Assembly: GCA_035291605.1 (NCBI GenBank)
Contig: DATDRS010000116.1
Coordinates: 1 to 6,506, forward strand
From: DATDRS01 sp035291605
Lineage (GTDB): Bacteria > Chloroflexota > Anaerolineae > Anaerolineales > UBA6663
Length of the DNA: 6,506 bases
Direction of reading: 5' to 3'
Shown here: positions 6,138 to 6,506 of the stretch, in pieces
How the letters are laid out: the number at the start of each line of letters is the position of its first letter
Numbering within the stretch: position 1 is the stretch's first letter
The notes under the pieces: model-generated
Databases searched by the model: none
Told to the model about the DNA's origin: nothing
The model's input: the letters and a program-made list of their open reading frames with translations, nothing else
Made by a program: the position numbers and the translations under genes

Positions 6138-6506
6138 TCAACAGCCGTAGCCAGCCGTCTCATTAATCGTGGGGCCGGAGATGGGGCCGGATGGATTGTT
6201 GAGCGTGTCCGTTGCGCTGACGGTCCAATTTACGTGGCCGAAGGCGGGGACATTGATTCCGAAGGCCGTTCCTGACCAGGTGCCTCCGGCGGATGGGCCG
6301 GTCAGCGTGACATTGCCGGTGCTGAATTGAATGCCAGAAAAGTCAAAGGAGGTCCAGACTACGGTCGCCGTGAGCACACCCGAGGCATCGCCCACGTCGG
6401 CTTGAAAAGTGACGTCACAGGTACTGCCGTTTAGCGCCGTGGGAGAGGGACGCAGGTTTGAGATGCTCGGCCCGACGAGGTCGGGCGTGGGCGTGATGGT
6501 CGGCGT
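6138..6506 (-). CDS. C-terminal end of a secreted protein with Thr/Pro linker and Ig-like domain (runs off the right edge)
   Basis: The frame is open from 6506 to the TGA at 6140-6138, giving 122 visible residues. It begins TPTITPTPDLVGPSISNLRP, a Thr/Pro linker leading into an Ig-like beta domain of about 100 residues. The domain shows NGSTCDVTFQADVGDASGVL, then TVVWTSFDF, then GHVNWTVSATDTLNNPSGP, and ends ETAGYGC. The alternating V/T/S strands and the 'WTVSATD' strand resemble bacterial Ig-like repeats in surface proteins. The two Cys residues, one near each end of the domain, could form a disulfide. A GTG at 6395 is internal to this frame and is not the start. The N-terminus, and therefore the main function, lies outside the window. 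The Thr/Pro linker style matches the FecR-LysM lipoprotein. Confidence 0.72.
   Translation of the reverse strand, partial: TPTITPTPDLVGPSISNLRPSPTALNGSTCDVTFQADVGDASGVLTATVVWTSFDFSGIQFSTGNVTLTGPSAGGTWSGTAFGINVPAFGHVNWTVSATDTLNNPSGPISGPTINETAGYGC

Noticed and set aside
6138..6395. A separate 85-residue gene starting at GTG 6395
   Set aside because: The same frame stays open to the window edge with a continuous Ig-like domain and a Thr/Pro linker, so this is the end of a larger gene.

Overview
The window is high-GC, gene-dense bacterial DNA with no RNA genes, mobile elements or CRISPR. Pro/Thr-rich 'TPTPT' linkers, LysM modules, a FecR-domain lipoprotein and secreted Ig-like segments together suggest an Anaerolineae-type member of the Chloroflexota. 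That assignment is inferred from protein style, not from a marker gene.

Layout: three genes on the minus strand (transcribed right to left) occupy positions 1-4086. First is a FecR-LysM lipoprotein (4086-2692). Second is a membrane-anchored class III adenylate cyclase (2613-223) whose CHASE2 sensor domain is split by three LysM modules. Third is the start of a small membrane protein (201 to beyond the left edge). A 178-bp divergent intergenic region (4087-4264) separates this set from a plus-strand polytopic membrane protein (4265-6046), probably a GT-C-fold glycosyltransferase. At the right edge, converging on it, is the C-terminal end of a minus-strand secreted protein with a Thr/Pro linker and an Ig-like domain (6138 to beyond 6506). 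A hairpin terminator lies between the two converging genes.

The most interesting point is the minus-strand pair. Both the FecR lipoprotein and the cyclase carry LysM modules on the outer face of the membrane, and in the cyclase the modules sit inside the CHASE2 domain. The cyclase keeps its metal-binding Asp residues and the Lys/Thr substrate pair of class IIIb enzymes, so it should make cAMP. A reasonable hypothesis is a cell-wall (GlcNAc-polymer) sensing unit that reports to cytoplasmic cAMP, with the FecR-LysM lipoprotein as partner. The neighbouring glycosyltransferase-like gene is divergently transcribed, and a functional link to the pair is possible but unproven.
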